64,000 nt of DNA from Chloroflexota bacterium (GTDB taxonomy: Bacteria > Chloroflexota > Dehalococcoidia > Lucifugimonadales > Lucifugimonadaceae). Of the stretch, positions 1 through 9,974 are shown piece by piece. The notes below the pieces were generated by a model. It was given only the letters and a program-made list of their open reading frames with translations, was not told where the DNA came from and searched no databases. The position numbers were made by a program, and so were the translations under genes. The DNA is taken from positions 1 through 64,000 of the forward strand of contig PBDR01000001.1 in NCBI GenBank assembly GCA_002717385.1, given 5' to 3'. Within the stretch, counting starts at the first letter, position 1. The number at the start of each line of letters is the position of its first letter.

Positions 1-420
1 TTATCTAAGGCGATTCCACTTGGGCGATTCAATTGCCCCTCTTGAATTCCATGAATACCCCATTGATTGATTACTTCACCTTCAATGGTAATTTTAGAAA
101 TTTTATGGGTACCTTCATCTACTATCAATAAATGCCCTGTAGAATTCTTGACCATAGCGGATGGCCATATAAATTCACCTTTTACTTTACTATCACCAGT
201 AGCTGTTGATCCACCCATCAAATTGAACGCACCTTTATCTTGATCTTGGAGCGTTAATCGGCGGATAAATACAACGCTGTCAAGCCTGCATATAATATGC
301 AATTCATTTGGATCATCACCAACCACTACGTTGATCGGGGCATTTGTTAAAACCCGCATACCAACCGTTTTCACGTATGGGTAACCTATCCTAAGCATTC
401 CATATGGTATTTTCAATTTA
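1..420 (-). CDS. NHL-repeat / beta-propeller protein, partial (runs off the left edge; start ambiguous near 400-420)
   Basis: Reverse translation gives ...RIGYPYVKTVGMRVLTNAPINVVVGDDPNELHIICRLDSVVFIRRLTLQDQD...HLLIVDEGTHKISKITIEGEVINQWGIHGIQEGQLNRPSGIALD, typical NHL-propeller phrases; not in ORF track because truncated. Confidence 0.7.
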
Positions 421-612
421 TCCTACCTAGTAAAAATTGATTTTGATGTTAAACCTAAAAGAGAATTCCTTTTTGAAAAATAATGAGAATATTATATGAT
501 AAGGATTAATTGACAGTACAACAAACTCTTTCAATATATCTGTTTGGGGTATTTATGGCATAGTAAAATGAAAATCAAGTGAAGTTAAAAAGGTAGTTTT
601 CAGTTCAAATCA

Positions 613-687
613 TGGAGCGGAAGAGGAGATTCGAACTCCCGACCCTCTCCTTGGCAAGGAGATGCTCTACCACTGAGCCACTTCCGC
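613..687 (-). tRNA. tRNA-Gly(GCC), CCA encoded
   Basis: RC GCGGAAGTGGCTCAGTGGTAGAGCATCTCCTTGCCAAGGAGAGGGTCGGGAGTTCGAATCTCCTCTTCCGCTCCA folds as cloverleaf; anticodon loop TTGCCAA. Confidence 0.95.
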
Positions 688-730
688 TCATTAAATATAG
701 ATTATATAAAAAACTTACAAATTCTGATAA

Positions 731-1756
731 TTAATCCGATACATGTACTAATAATTTACCGAAATTTTTTCCATTCATAAGATCTATAAATGTTTTTGGA
801 GCATTATCGAAACCTTCACGAATATCCTCTTTATATTTAAGCTTTCCGTCAGAAACCCAAGAAGAAAGCCTTGATAAAGCCTCTTCTTTTTCATCAGCCC
901 AATCGGATACCAACATACCCTGGATCTTAGATCTGGTTCTAATTAAAGTCCATAGATTTCTCGGACCTACTGATTGATCAACATCATTGTATTGAGAAAT
1001 TTGACCACACACTATTACTCTCCCATTTAATGCAATATTATTTATTGCTGCATCAGTTATAGGTCCACCAACATTGTCAAAATAAATATTTAATCCATTT
1101 GAACAATACTTTGAAAGTTTTTTTTCTATATCGTCAGTTTTGTAATTAATCCCAATATCGAATCCGAGATCATTAGTAATATAGTTAATTTTTTCATCTG
1201 ATCCTGCTATACCTATGACTTTGCAACCAGACATTTTTCCTATCTGCCCAACCACAGCTCCAACTGCTCCAGATGCTGCTGATATTACCAATGTATCACC
1301 AGGTACCGGTTTTCCGATTTTCAGTAAACCAAAATAAGCTGTAAGTCCAGGCATTCCCAAAATTCCCAATGAAGTTGAAATAGGAGCTGATTTAGAAGTA
1401 ATTTTTCTCACACTATATCCTTTTGCAACACCCCATTCTTGCCAACCAATATGAGAAGTTACTATGTCCCCTGTACTAATAGACTTATAATTACTTCTAA
1501 TAACTCTTCCTACTACTTCTCCGGTAATTATTTCTCCTATTTGAACTGGTGTGGAGTACGATTTAGCATCTCTTAACCTGCCTCTCATGTATGGATCAAG
1601 TGACATATATAAGGTTTTAATCAATATTTCGTCATGTTTAATTTCTGGAATTTCATTTACATTAATTTCAAAATCTGAATCTTTTGGATATCCAACAGGT
1701 CTATTTTTTAGTATCCACTGTCTATTTGTTGTTTCTAATGACAAAGTAATCTCCAA
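731..1756 (-). CDS. NADP-dependent MDR-superfamily oxidoreductase (CurA / prostaglandin reductase-like)
   Basis: SLDPYMRGRL, ISAASGAVGAVVGQIGK, YFDNVGG motifs. Confidence 0.9.
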   Translation of the reverse strand: MEITLSLETTNRQWILKNRPVGYPKDSDFEINVNEIPEIKHDEILIKTLYMSLDPYMRGRLRDAKSYSTPVQIGEIITGEVVGRVIRSNYKSISTGDIVTSHIGWQEWGVAKGYSVRKITSKSAPISTSLGILGMPGLTAYFGLLKIGKPVPGDTLVISAASGAVGAVVGQIGKMSGCKVIGIAGSDEKINYITNDLGFDIGINYKTDDIEKKLSKYCSNGLNIYFDNVGGPITDAAINNIALNGRVIVCGQISQYNDVDQSVGPRNLWTLIRTRSKIQGMLVSDWADEKEEALSRLSSWVSDGKLKYKEDIREGFDNAPKTFIDLMNGKNFGKLLVHVSD

Positions 1757-1958
1757 TTTATTTTTCGAATAATAATTTCTTTTGCATGATTATTTTATAT
1801 AAAGAAAATTCTTTTTTATATTAAATTATTCTATTTGGAAAAAATTAATGAAAAATAGTTTATATTTTTCATTTGTTAGTGCTTAAAGGATGAGTTTTTT
1901 TTTATAATCTTCGTTTATATATATCATTTCTAGTTGAATAATTTATTGGAAGTATCAA

Positions 1959-3179
1959 ATGAAAATTACAGATTTAAAATGCGCAATTATAGGACAAAAC
2001 CCTGTAGTTAGGATCGTTACTGATGAGGGTATTGATGGGATAGGTGCTGCTGAAGGTTCAAAACCTTATTTGAAGCCTATGGTAATGTTTTATAAAGATA
2101 GCATCATCGGAAAAGATCCAACAGATGTTGAAAGAGTTATGCTCGGAATTCGTAAGATGGGTGCCTTTAAGCCTTGGGGGGCAGCTGTAAGTGCTATTGA
2201 AATGGCTTTATGGGATATAGCCGGAAAATCTGCCGGTGTGCCAGTATATAAATTATTAGGTGGAAAAGTTAGAGATAAAGTAAGGGTTTATAACGGTAGT
2301 AAAAGAGTTAAAATGACTGGAAATAAACCAGAAGATTATGCCCATAATATGAAAAAGATGCTTGAATTTCCAGAGAAATTTTCAATTATAAAACAAGGAA
2401 TTGCATTTCATGGAGATATGGCCAAAGATTTTCCTGATTACTATTATGGAAATCCGACAACTGCTACCCAAGTTTCAGACGATGGTTTTAGTATTAGAGA
2501 TGGTTCTTATAGAGGTTTAATCACCGAAAGAGGTTTTAATCATACTATTGAATGTATAGAAGCTATGAAAGATGCTCTAGGAGACAAAGTCGGGCTTGCT
2601 CTTGATGTTGGACCAGGAGTAACTGTACCTGATGCTTTGAAGTTAGCTAAAGCAGTTGAACATATGAATATTTTGTGGCTTGAAGATATGATAACAGGAG
2701 ATTATACCCCATATGTGCTAGCAGATCTTTATTCACAAGTTACTCCATATACAACAACTCCAATACATACTGGCGAACAAATTTATCTTAGACAAAATTT
2801 TAAGGATTTATTTGAAAAAAAAGCGGTTAATGTTGTTGGTCCTGATCCGGCAGATGTGGGAGGTATAGCAGAAATGAAATGGATTGCAGAATATGCTGAC
2901 TTGCATGGTATATTAATGGCACCTCATGGTACATTGGATGGTTTGATTGGTTTGGCTGCACATGTTCATCTTGGGGCAACTCTTCCACAAAATTATATAG
3001 CATTTGAATACCCAACCGGTAATCCTGATTGGTGGTATGAAATCGTGGATGGTCTACCTAATCCAATAGTTAAGGACAGTTATATTGAAGTTTGGGATTC
3101 TCCTGGATTAGGAATAACATTTAAGCGAGATTTAGCAGAAAAATATCTGAGAGAAGAAGATAAAGGCTTTTTTGATTAA
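1959..3179 (+). CDS. Mandelate racemase/muconate lactonizing enzyme family protein (enolase superfamily)
   Basis: AVSAIEMALWDIAGKSAGVPVYKLLGGKVRDKV; metal-ligand motifs LALDVG, WLEDM, HTGEQ; C-terminal APHGTLDG. Confidence 0.9.
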   Translation: MKITDLKCAIIGQNPVVRIVTDEGIDGIGAAEGSKPYLKPMVMFYKDSIIGKDPTDVERVMLGIRKMGAFKPWGAAVSAIEMALWDIAGKSAGVPVYKLLGGKVRDKVRVYNGSKRVKMTGNKPEDYAHNMKKMLEFPEKFSIIKQGIAFHGDMAKDFPDYYYGNPTTATQVSDDGFSIRDGSYRGLITERGFNHTIECIEAMKDALGDKVGLALDVGPGVTVPDALKLAKAVEHMNILWLEDMITGDYTPYVLADLYSQVTPYTTTPIHTGEQIYLRQNFKDLFEKKAVNVVGPDPADVGGIAEMKWIAEYADLHGILMAPHGTLDGLIGLAAHVHLGATLPQNYIAFEYPTGNPDWWYEIVDGLPNPIVKDSYIEVWDSPGLGITFKRDLAEKYLREEDKGFFD

Positions 3180-3202
3180 TTAGGAATGTTATTTTTATTT
3201 GG

Positions 3203-3278
3203 TGGTGCCGAGAGGCAGAATCGAACTGCCGACACATGGATTTTCAGTCCATTGCTCTACCGACTGAGCTATCTCGGC
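3203..3278 (-). tRNA. tRNA-Phe(GAA), CCA encoded
   Basis: RC GCCGAGATAGCTCAGTCGGTAGAGCAATGGACTGAAAATCCATGTGTCGGCAGTTCGATTCTGCCTCTCGGCACCA; anticodon GAA. Confidence 0.95.
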
Positions 3279-3434
3279 CCTGATCGTATAAGGATATCGT
3301 AATTTGCGATAGTAAATCAATCAAGTTATATAAGGCTTTTTAGTGATAAAAACAAAAATATACATTGTTATAATTTATGTCTGATATCTATGAAAATATA
3401 ATTGTTTTTTTAAATTTCAACTCTAGGAGTATAC

Positions 3435-4403
3435 ATGCCACCTCTTATAATCGCATCTACTAAACCGCGAATGGGTAAAACTTCTTTAGTTGCGTCAATA
3501 GCACATATTTTAGGGTCAGAATCTTCTGATATCAAAATTGGTGTACTACCCAGTAATGAAAATGCACAAAAGGATATAGAAAATATAAAAAAATTATTAT
3601 CAAGAAAAAAAAGATGTCAAATTACCCAAGATTTTTTTATAGGTTCGAAGAATAAGAAAAAATCATTCTCTGATATTTTGAAATCTAAAGGTATTATAGA
3701 AGGTTCAGATGATGTTAGATCTAATATGTCTTTGGCTGAAGATCTTGATGGTAGAATTTTGTTGATAGTAAATTTTGGTGACGATATTATAAATATTGCA
3801 AAAAAATATAGAGATAGATTATTAGGGGTGATTGTTAATAATGTATCTAAACATCGAATCTGGAATATTGAGAATCAATTAATTCCAGAATTGAATAATA
3901 AAAAAATTAAATTTTTAGGTTGGATACCGGATGAACGTAAATTTTTAGCTCCATCTATTAGTGATGTTGTCAATCATTTAGATGGAGAATATGTAACCGA
4001 AAAATATAACGATAAAAATCTTCTTGATAATTTTTTAATAGGAGGTCTAGTATTAGACTGGGGTCCGACATACTTTTCTATACATGAAAAAACTGGTGTT
4101 ATTGTACGTGGAGATAGGCCTGATGTTCAGCTTGCCGCATTACATACGGAAAAAACGAAAGCGATTTTTTTAACTAAAGGTTTAAAACCTGTTGAATATG
4201 TTTTTTATGAAGCTCAACAATCGAAAATACCTCTGGTGGTGGTATCTGGAGATACTCACGATGTAGCAGAAAAACTAGAAGACTTGCAGCCAAAAATTGA
4301 TTTTAATCATAAAGAAAAATTGGATTATATGGTAAAGCTGGTTAAAGGTAACGTTGATATTAGTTTAATCATTAATGCTCTTGAGAAAACTCCTACAGGC
4401 TAA
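3435..4403 (+). CDS. P-loop/DRTGG-domain protein (resembles phosphotransacetylase N-terminal BioD-like + DRTGG region, without Pta catalytic domain)
   Basis: STKPRMGKTSLVASIAHILG P-loop; C-terminal GVIVRGDRPDVQLAALHTEKTKAIFLTKGL..PLVVVSGDTHDVAEKLEDL typical of DRTGG. Confidence 0.75.
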   Translation: MPPLIIASTKPRMGKTSLVASIAHILGSESSDIKIGVLPSNENAQKDIENIKKLLSRKKRCQITQDFFIGSKNKKKSFSDILKSKGIIEGSDDVRSNMSLAEDLDGRILLIVNFGDDIINIAKKYRDRLLGVIVNNVSKHRIWNIENQLIPELNNKKIKFLGWIPDERKFLAPSISDVVNHLDGEYVTEKYNDKNLLDNFLIGGLVLDWGPTYFSIHEKTGVIVRGDRPDVQLAALHTEKTKAIFLTKGLKPVEYVFYEAQQSKIPLVVVSGDTHDVAEKLEDLQPKIDFNHKEKLDYMVKLVKGNVDISLIINALEKTPTG

Positions 4404-4476
4404 TACAATTTTTTCTATCCAAAATTTTACGTCTAAAATAATTTCAGTATGAATTTATTTTTAGTAAAGTAGATAT

Positions 4477-6741
4477 ATGCCCAATATGTCAATAAAAAAA
4501 ACTATTCTTTCAGGCTTATCAGATAGACAAAAAGAGGCTGTTACGCATACTGAAGGACCATTATTGTTAATAGCTGGACCTGGTTCAGGAAAAACTAGAG
4601 TAATGGCTCATAGAGTAGCCTACTTAGTTGCTGTAAAAAAAATTCCTACGAATAATATTCTTGCTGTAACTTTTACCAATAAAGCTGCAAGAGAACTGAA
4701 AGAAAGATGCGAAAGATTAGTTAGTTATCAAAAAGAATTTTTACAAGTTCGAACATTTCATGGGTTTTGTTCTAGAATTTTGCGTTTTGAAGGTGAAAAT
4801 ATAGGTTTAAGTAGGGATTTTTCAATTTTTGATGAAGATGATCAGAAAAAAGTAATAAAAAGATCATTTGAAGATGAAAACATTGATATTAAACAACATT
4901 CTCCAGGGAAAATTATATCTGTGATATCAAAATTAAAAAATTCGATCATATCTCCTGAAAAATTTTCAAATGAGGTTACAAATTTTAGTGAAGAAATAAT
5001 ATCTAGAATTTTTTCTAGATATCAAGATATATTACTAAAATCTAACGCTGTTGATTTTGATGATTTATTATTAAAGACTTTTCATATTTTTGATGATAAT
5101 AAATATATTTTAGATAAATATTCTGATCTATATAGATATATTCAAATTGATGAATTTCAAGACACGAACCCGTTACAATTTAGAGTTACTAAATTGTTAT
5201 CTGATCAAAACCGTAATTTGTGTGTAGTTGGTGATCCTGATCAATCAATTTATTCTTGGAGATATGCAGATCCTACTAATTTAACTGAATTTAAAAAATC
5301 TTTTCCAGAGTCAACTACAATTACTCTCGATCAAAGTTATCGTTCTACCCAGAACATTCTTAATGCTGCTAATTCATTAATAAATAACAACTCTGCAAGA
5401 TCAGATAAAAATTTATGGACCAACAATGGTTCTGGAGGCAAATTAATCCTATATGAAACTAATTCGGAAGAGGATGAAGCTCGAATAGTATTAAATGAAA
5501 TTAAACGTTTAAATCAATCAGAAAATATACCTCTCGATGAAATTGCGATAATGTACCGAGTAAATGCTCAGTCAAGAAGTTTTGAAGTTATATGTAATCG
5601 ATTAGCTATTCGTTATAGATTAATAGGGGGAGTTAAATTTTATGATCGTCAAGAAGTAAAAGATATATTGGCATATTTAAGGTTAGTTAGCAATAAATCT
5701 GATGATACTGCTTTACTCAGAATTATTAATACTCCTCGTAGAGGAATATCCGATAGAACGGTTTCTGAGATTACAAGATTAGCTAGGGAAGAAGGTAGCA
5801 CTATATTTGAAATTATTTCTCTTATTAAAGAAGAAAAAATCAAAACTAATTTAATCCCCAGAGCAATTAAGAGTATCAGTGAATTTATTGAGTTAGTAAA
5901 TAATATATTTGAAGTTTCAAATCAAATGGATATTACTGATTTAATTAATTACATTATTGATAAAACTGAGTATCGTTCTTATTTAAGAAGAGACGAAGAA
6001 AAATCTATTACTAGGTTAGAGAATATTAATGAATTAATAGCCTCATCTGACCAATATATAGGTTTAGATTCTGATGTTCAATTGAGTAGCTTTTTAGAAA
6101 ATTTGGCTCTTGTATCTAGTGTAGATTTTCTAGAAACGGGAGATCAAATAGATTCTAATTCTGAAGAACTTACATTAATTACTTTACATCAAGCCAAAGG
6201 TTTGGAATATAAAGTTGTTTTTTTGGTAGGTTGTGAAGATGGTTTGCTGCCCCATATGATGAGTATTGGTGATATTGAAGCTTTAGAGGAAGAAAGAAGG
6301 ATTTGTTATGTTGGGATTACACGTGCTAAAAGTCACCTTTATTTTTCTTATTCAACTACTCGAATGTTTCGAGGTTCTTTTGGAGGACAAATTTTATCAC
6401 GATTTATAACTGAGATTCCCGAACATTTGATTGTCAGAAAACGTAATATGGGATATTCAAATTTTCATATGCCAGAAAATTCTGTTTCTTATAATAAAGA
6501 TAAATTGGATCTTAAAACTCAGAAAAATAGTAGATCTGAGAAATTAATATTTCTCACTGGTTCAAAAGTCAAACATGATATATTTGGAGAAGGAATAGTA
6601 ATGAAAAATTTTGGTGAGGATGGTGAAGTTTTATTTTCTAACTTTGGAATTAAAAAGTTAATGTGGAATTATGCTCCAATTATTTTATTGGAAGATCAAA
6701 ATGAAATTAACTTTATTGATCCAGAAATTGATTCAGCGTAA
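4477..6741 (+). CDS. pcrA: UvrD/PcrA-type ATP-dependent DNA helicase
   Basis: LLIAGPGSGKTRVMAHRVAYL, AVTFTNKAARELKER, QIDEFQDTN, VGDPDQSIYSWRYA, LITLHQAKGLEYKVVFLVG. Confidence 0.95.
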   Translation: MPNMSIKKTILSGLSDRQKEAVTHTEGPLLLIAGPGSGKTRVMAHRVAYLVAVKKIPTNNILAVTFTNKAARELKERCERLVSYQKEFLQVRTFHGFCSRILRFEGENIGLSRDFSIFDEDDQKKVIKRSFEDENIDIKQHSPGKIISVISKLKNSIISPEKFSNEVTNFSEEIISRIFSRYQDILLKSNAVDFDDLLLKTFHIFDDNKYILDKYSDLYRYIQIDEFQDTNPLQFRVTKLLSDQNRNLCVVGDPDQSIYSWRYADPTNLTEFKKSFPESTTITLDQSYRSTQNILNAANSLINNNSARSDKNLWTNNGSGGKLILYETNSEEDEARIVLNEIKRLNQSENIPLDEIAIMYRVNAQSRSFEVICNRLAIRYRLIGGVKFYDRQEVKDILAYLRLVSNKSDDTALLRIINTPRRGISDRTVSEITRLAREEGSTIFEIISLIKEEKIKTNLIPRAIKSISEFIELVNNIFEVSNQMDITDLINYIIDKTEYRSYLRRDEEKSITRLENINELIASSDQYIGLDSDVQLSSFLENLALVSSVDFLETGDQIDSNSEELTLITLHQAKGLEYKVVFLVGCEDGLLPHMMSIGDIEALEEERRICYVGITRAKSHLYFSYSTTRMFRGSFGGQILSRFITEIPEHLIVRKRNMGYSNFHMPENSVSYNKDKLDLKTQKNSRSEKLIFLTGSKVKHDIFGEGIVMKNFGEDGEVLFSNFGIKKLMWNYAPIILLEDQNEINFIDPEIDSA

Positions 6742-6746
6742 AAGAA

Positions 6747-7142
6747 GTGAAATTTTTTCTAGTTAAAAAATTTGACAGAGTTTATTCTTTATGTATCATT
6801 TCCTTTTTTTTATCATTAGTATCTTTCGTAGGATTATTTTTTTTCCCTTTATTCTACATTCAAAATACTATCGAATCTGATTCATATATATCGTTACTCA
6901 AACATGGTTCTTACTTATTGATTTTCATTGCAATTATTCCTGTAATATTTACCGGGATTTTATTATTGATAGTAGAAAAATATACTCCTCCTCATAAAAA
7001 CTCCAAAATAAACCTTTGGGTGACAAATTTATTTTTTTATTCGTATGTTTTTGTTGTTATTCCTTCATTTGGGATTCTATATTTGCCGTCGATTATTTTG
7101 CTAACGGGGGCTTCTGTAGCAGCAATAATTCCTAGAAAGTGA
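6747..7142 (+). CDS. Small integral membrane protein of unknown function (GTG start)
   Basis: Several hydrophobic segments; immediately follows pcrA. Confidence 0.55.
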   Translation: MKFFLVKKFDRVYSLCIISFFLSLVSFVGLFFFPLFYIQNTIESDSYISLLKHGSYLLIFIAIIPVIFTGILLLIVEKYTPPHKNSKINLWVTNLFFYSYVFVVIPSFGILYLPSIILLTGASVAAIIPRK

Positions 7143-7244
7143 CAATTTGTATTTAACGACGTTTGAGATTTTCTAATATTCGATCTTCTTATTTGATAGA
7201 GTAGAATCGTAATTTTCAAAAAATAATATCCATAGTAACCAAAA

Positions 7245-7745
7245 ATGAGTAAAAATTTACATAGTACCGTTATCACTGATGATATTAAGTCCTTTTTAAA
7301 CGCTGAATCAGAACCAGTATATTATCAAATTGAAAGACAGGCTATATATAATTTTTCTAATGCAACAGGAGATGAAAATTCTCTTTATAATGATGAGATT
7401 TTTGCCAGATCTAGTATCTATGGAACGTTGATTGTTCCGCCATTATTTATAAGATCACTTCGACCTATGAAATATGATCCATTATTTCCTGAACCCTTTT
7501 CTCATATTTTGGATGCAGGGAGTAAATTTTTTTTTATTCATCCTATTAGATTGGGAGATACAATTTGTGTGGTAAAAAAACTTGTAGATATTTTTGAAAA
7601 AGATGGAAAAATGGGAAAAATGTTATTTAGAAAAACAGAAATTACTTTCAAAAACCAGTTCGGTCAAGTTGCTGCGAAAGAATTTAATACAATAATTACA
7701 TATGGATATGGTGAGAAAGACCCAGGGATTGATGATCATGGATAA
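7245..7745 (+). CDS. MaoC-like N-terminal (FAS1-like) dehydratase domain protein
   Basis: Hotdog-type pattern: NATGDENSLYNDEIFARSSIYGTLIVPPLFI. Confidence 0.75.
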   Translation: MSKNLHSTVITDDIKSFLNAESEPVYYQIERQAIYNFSNATGDENSLYNDEIFARSSIYGTLIVPPLFIRSLRPMKYDPLFPEPFSHILDAGSKFFFIHPIRLGDTICVVKKLVDIFEKDGKMGKMLFRKTEITFKNQFGQVAAKEFNTIITYGYGEKDPGIDDHG

Positions 7746-8205
7746 TAATCTGTTAGGTAGCTTTAAACCCAAAAGGTGGTTTGAAGAAATTAAGATTAAC
7801 CAAACATTGGATCCAGTGTATAAAATTGCTACAAAACAGCAACTTGTCATGTATGCGGGTGCTTCGAGAGATTTTGTTCCTATACATTATGATTATCAAG
7901 TTGCTCAAAATGCTGGTCACGATCAGGTGATTATTCATGGCGCATTAAAAACAGCTTGGCTATCTCAATTTGTTTCCCAATGGGCTGGTGTAAATTCATT
8001 TATTTTAGAACTTGAAGTTCAATACAGAGCAATAGATTTTCCAGGTGAAAAATTGATTTGTAATGGTAAAGTAGTAAAAAAAACACTCGGGGAATTTTAT
8101 GGGATTGTTGATATTGAAATTAATCTAGAAAAAGAAAATGGGCAAATTTCTGTTCCTGGGAAAGCTAAATTAGCTATTCCATCTAAAGAAAAAATTTTGG
8201 AGTAA
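7732..8205 (+). CDS. MaoC-like dehydratase / hotdog protein
   Basis: MYAGASRDFVPIHYDYQVAQNAGHDQVIIHGALKTAWLSQF: MaoC D-x(4)-H-like signature; track ORF starts 7702 but ATG at 7732/7738 fits better. Confidence 0.85.
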   Translation: MIMDNNLLGSFKPKRWFEEIKINQTLDPVYKIATKQQLVMYAGASRDFVPIHYDYQVAQNAGHDQVIIHGALKTAWLSQFVSQWAGVNSFILELEVQYRAIDFPGEKLICNGKVVKKTLGEFYGIVDIEINLEKENGQISVPGKAKLAIPSKEKILE

Positions 8206-8208
8206 AAA

Positions 8209-9969
8209 ATGTCAAATCTTTTAAGTAATCAAGTAATTCTTATCACAGGCGGCTTAAGTGTTTTAGCAGATAAATTATCTGAAGAAATTGTCAATTTAGG
8301 TGGGAAGGTTTGTATTAGCGATGTCGATTCAAAATTTTCTATTAAAAATAATATTCTTTACATAGAAGAATCTACCGAAACATGGCAGGGGAGTGCGAGG
8401 ATATTAGAGAAAGTTCTCGAAAAATTTGGAAAATTGGATGGTGTTGTTACGGCATCAAATATAAATCGATTAGAGAGAATTGAAAATTTAACATTTGAAG
8501 ATTGGTCATCAGTAATAAACTTCAACCTTAAAGGTACTTTCAATATAGTGCGTCAAATAGCACCATTGTTTAGAAAGCAAAGAAGTGGCCGTATAATTAC
8601 CATTCCATCAGAAACCGCATTGTTTGGTAAATCTAATCATGCTGTTAACTCAGCTGCCGCATCAGGGATTTTAGGTTTTACCAAAGTTGTAGCTAAGGAT
8701 TTGGGCAAATATGGAGTGACAAGTAACTCCGTGATTCAATTTTTTGACAATAGGGATATGGATTCTAAAAAAGAAATTTCTGAAGTTATTTCACGATTTG
8801 GATTACCTTCTATTTCTAATGAAACTTTACTAGATGTTGAAGATATCATCCCTTTTTTATGTTATTTATTATCTGATTTTTCAGCTCCTGTTAATGGGCA
8901 ACTTTTTTTGTCTTACGGCAATAATGTTGTACATATGTCTTTACCTAGAAGAATTGAAACTATTTATAATGAGAATCCTCCTGGTCGCTGGACATTGAAT
9001 CAACTAGATATATTGATTCCGAAAATTTTATTGAAACAATCTGATGTTATTAAAAATAATTCCACTAAAAGACTCAGCGGTAAAGTAGCTATTGTAACTG
9101 GGTCTGGTAGGGGTATAGGACGTGGGATTGCACTTCAACTTGCTCAGGAAGGTGCATCAATATTAGTCAATGATATAGGGGCAAATTTGGATGGTTCTGG
9201 GAAGGATACTTCTCCAGCTCAAAAAGTTGTAGAAGAGATTATGGAATTAGGGAGTCGAGCCATAGTGTCAGATGATTCAGTTGGAACAGTTGAGGGTGGT
9301 CAAAATATCGTAAACAAAGCATTAGATTCCTTTGGTAGAGTGGATATAGTTGTAACTGTTGCGGGTATTCTTCGGGATCGGATGATTTTTAATATGTCCG
9401 AAGAAGAATGGGACCAGGTCATTTCTGTTCACCTTAATGGCACTTATAATGTTGTTAGGCCTGTTTCAGAGGTATTTATAAAACAACGTTTTGGTAGGAT
9501 TATAACCTTTAGTTCAGTTTCTGGACTTTATGGGTATGGTGGACAGTCAAATTATGGAGCTGCAAAGGAAGCTATTGCAGGATTTACCCGTTCAGTTTCT
9601 GAAGATTTATATAAATATGGGGTTACCGCTAATATTATTTCTCCTGGAGCAAGAACTAGGATGACCGAATCGATTCCTTCTTCAACAACAAACTTGAGAA
9701 AAGGAGCTTTTTTACCACCTCCTAATGGAACTTTAACTGATGATCCTGAGGATGTTGCTCCTATTGTCGCATGGTTAGCTTCAAATGAAGCACAAAGTGT
9801 TAATGGAATGATTTTTCATTCTGTGGGGAATTCAATTTCTTTGATTAATACACCAAAAGCCACTAGGTATATAAGTAAGCAAGAACGTTGGACAACAAAT
9901 GAAATAGCGGGGATATTCGAATCTACTATTGGTTTAGATTTAATAAATCCTGCTCCACCTCAAGAATAA
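8209..9969 (+). CDS. Tandem double-SDR-domain protein (FabG/multifunctional-enzyme-like)
   Basis: Second domain canonical: TGSGRGIGRGIA, YGAAK; first domain degenerate. Confidence 0.9.
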   Translation: MSNLLSNQVILITGGLSVLADKLSEEIVNLGGKVCISDVDSKFSIKNNILYIEESTETWQGSARILEKVLEKFGKLDGVVTASNINRLERIENLTFEDWSSVINFNLKGTFNIVRQIAPLFRKQRSGRIITIPSETALFGKSNHAVNSAAASGILGFTKVVAKDLGKYGVTSNSVIQFFDNRDMDSKKEISEVISRFGLPSISNETLLDVEDIIPFLCYLLSDFSAPVNGQLFLSYGNNVVHMSLPRRIETIYNENPPGRWTLNQLDILIPKILLKQSDVIKNNSTKRLSGKVAIVTGSGRGIGRGIALQLAQEGASILVNDIGANLDGSGKDTSPAQKVVEEIMELGSRAIVSDDSVGTVEGGQNIVNKALDSFGRVDIVVTVAGILRDRMIFNMSEEEWDQVISVHLNGTYNVVRPVSEVFIKQRFGRIITFSSVSGLYGYGGQSNYGAAKEAIAGFTRSVSEDLYKYGVTANIISPGARTRMTESIPSSTTNLRKGAFLPPPNGTLTDDPEDVAPIVAWLASNEAQSVNGMIFHSVGNSISLINTPKATRYISKQERWTTNEIAGIFESTIGLDLINPAPPQE

Positions 9970-9974
9970 ATATA

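Noticed and set aside
613-3278. tRNA genes considered as integration sites for a genomic island
   Set aside because: No integrase, no duplicated tRNA 3' fragments noticed, and neighbours are ordinary metabolic genes
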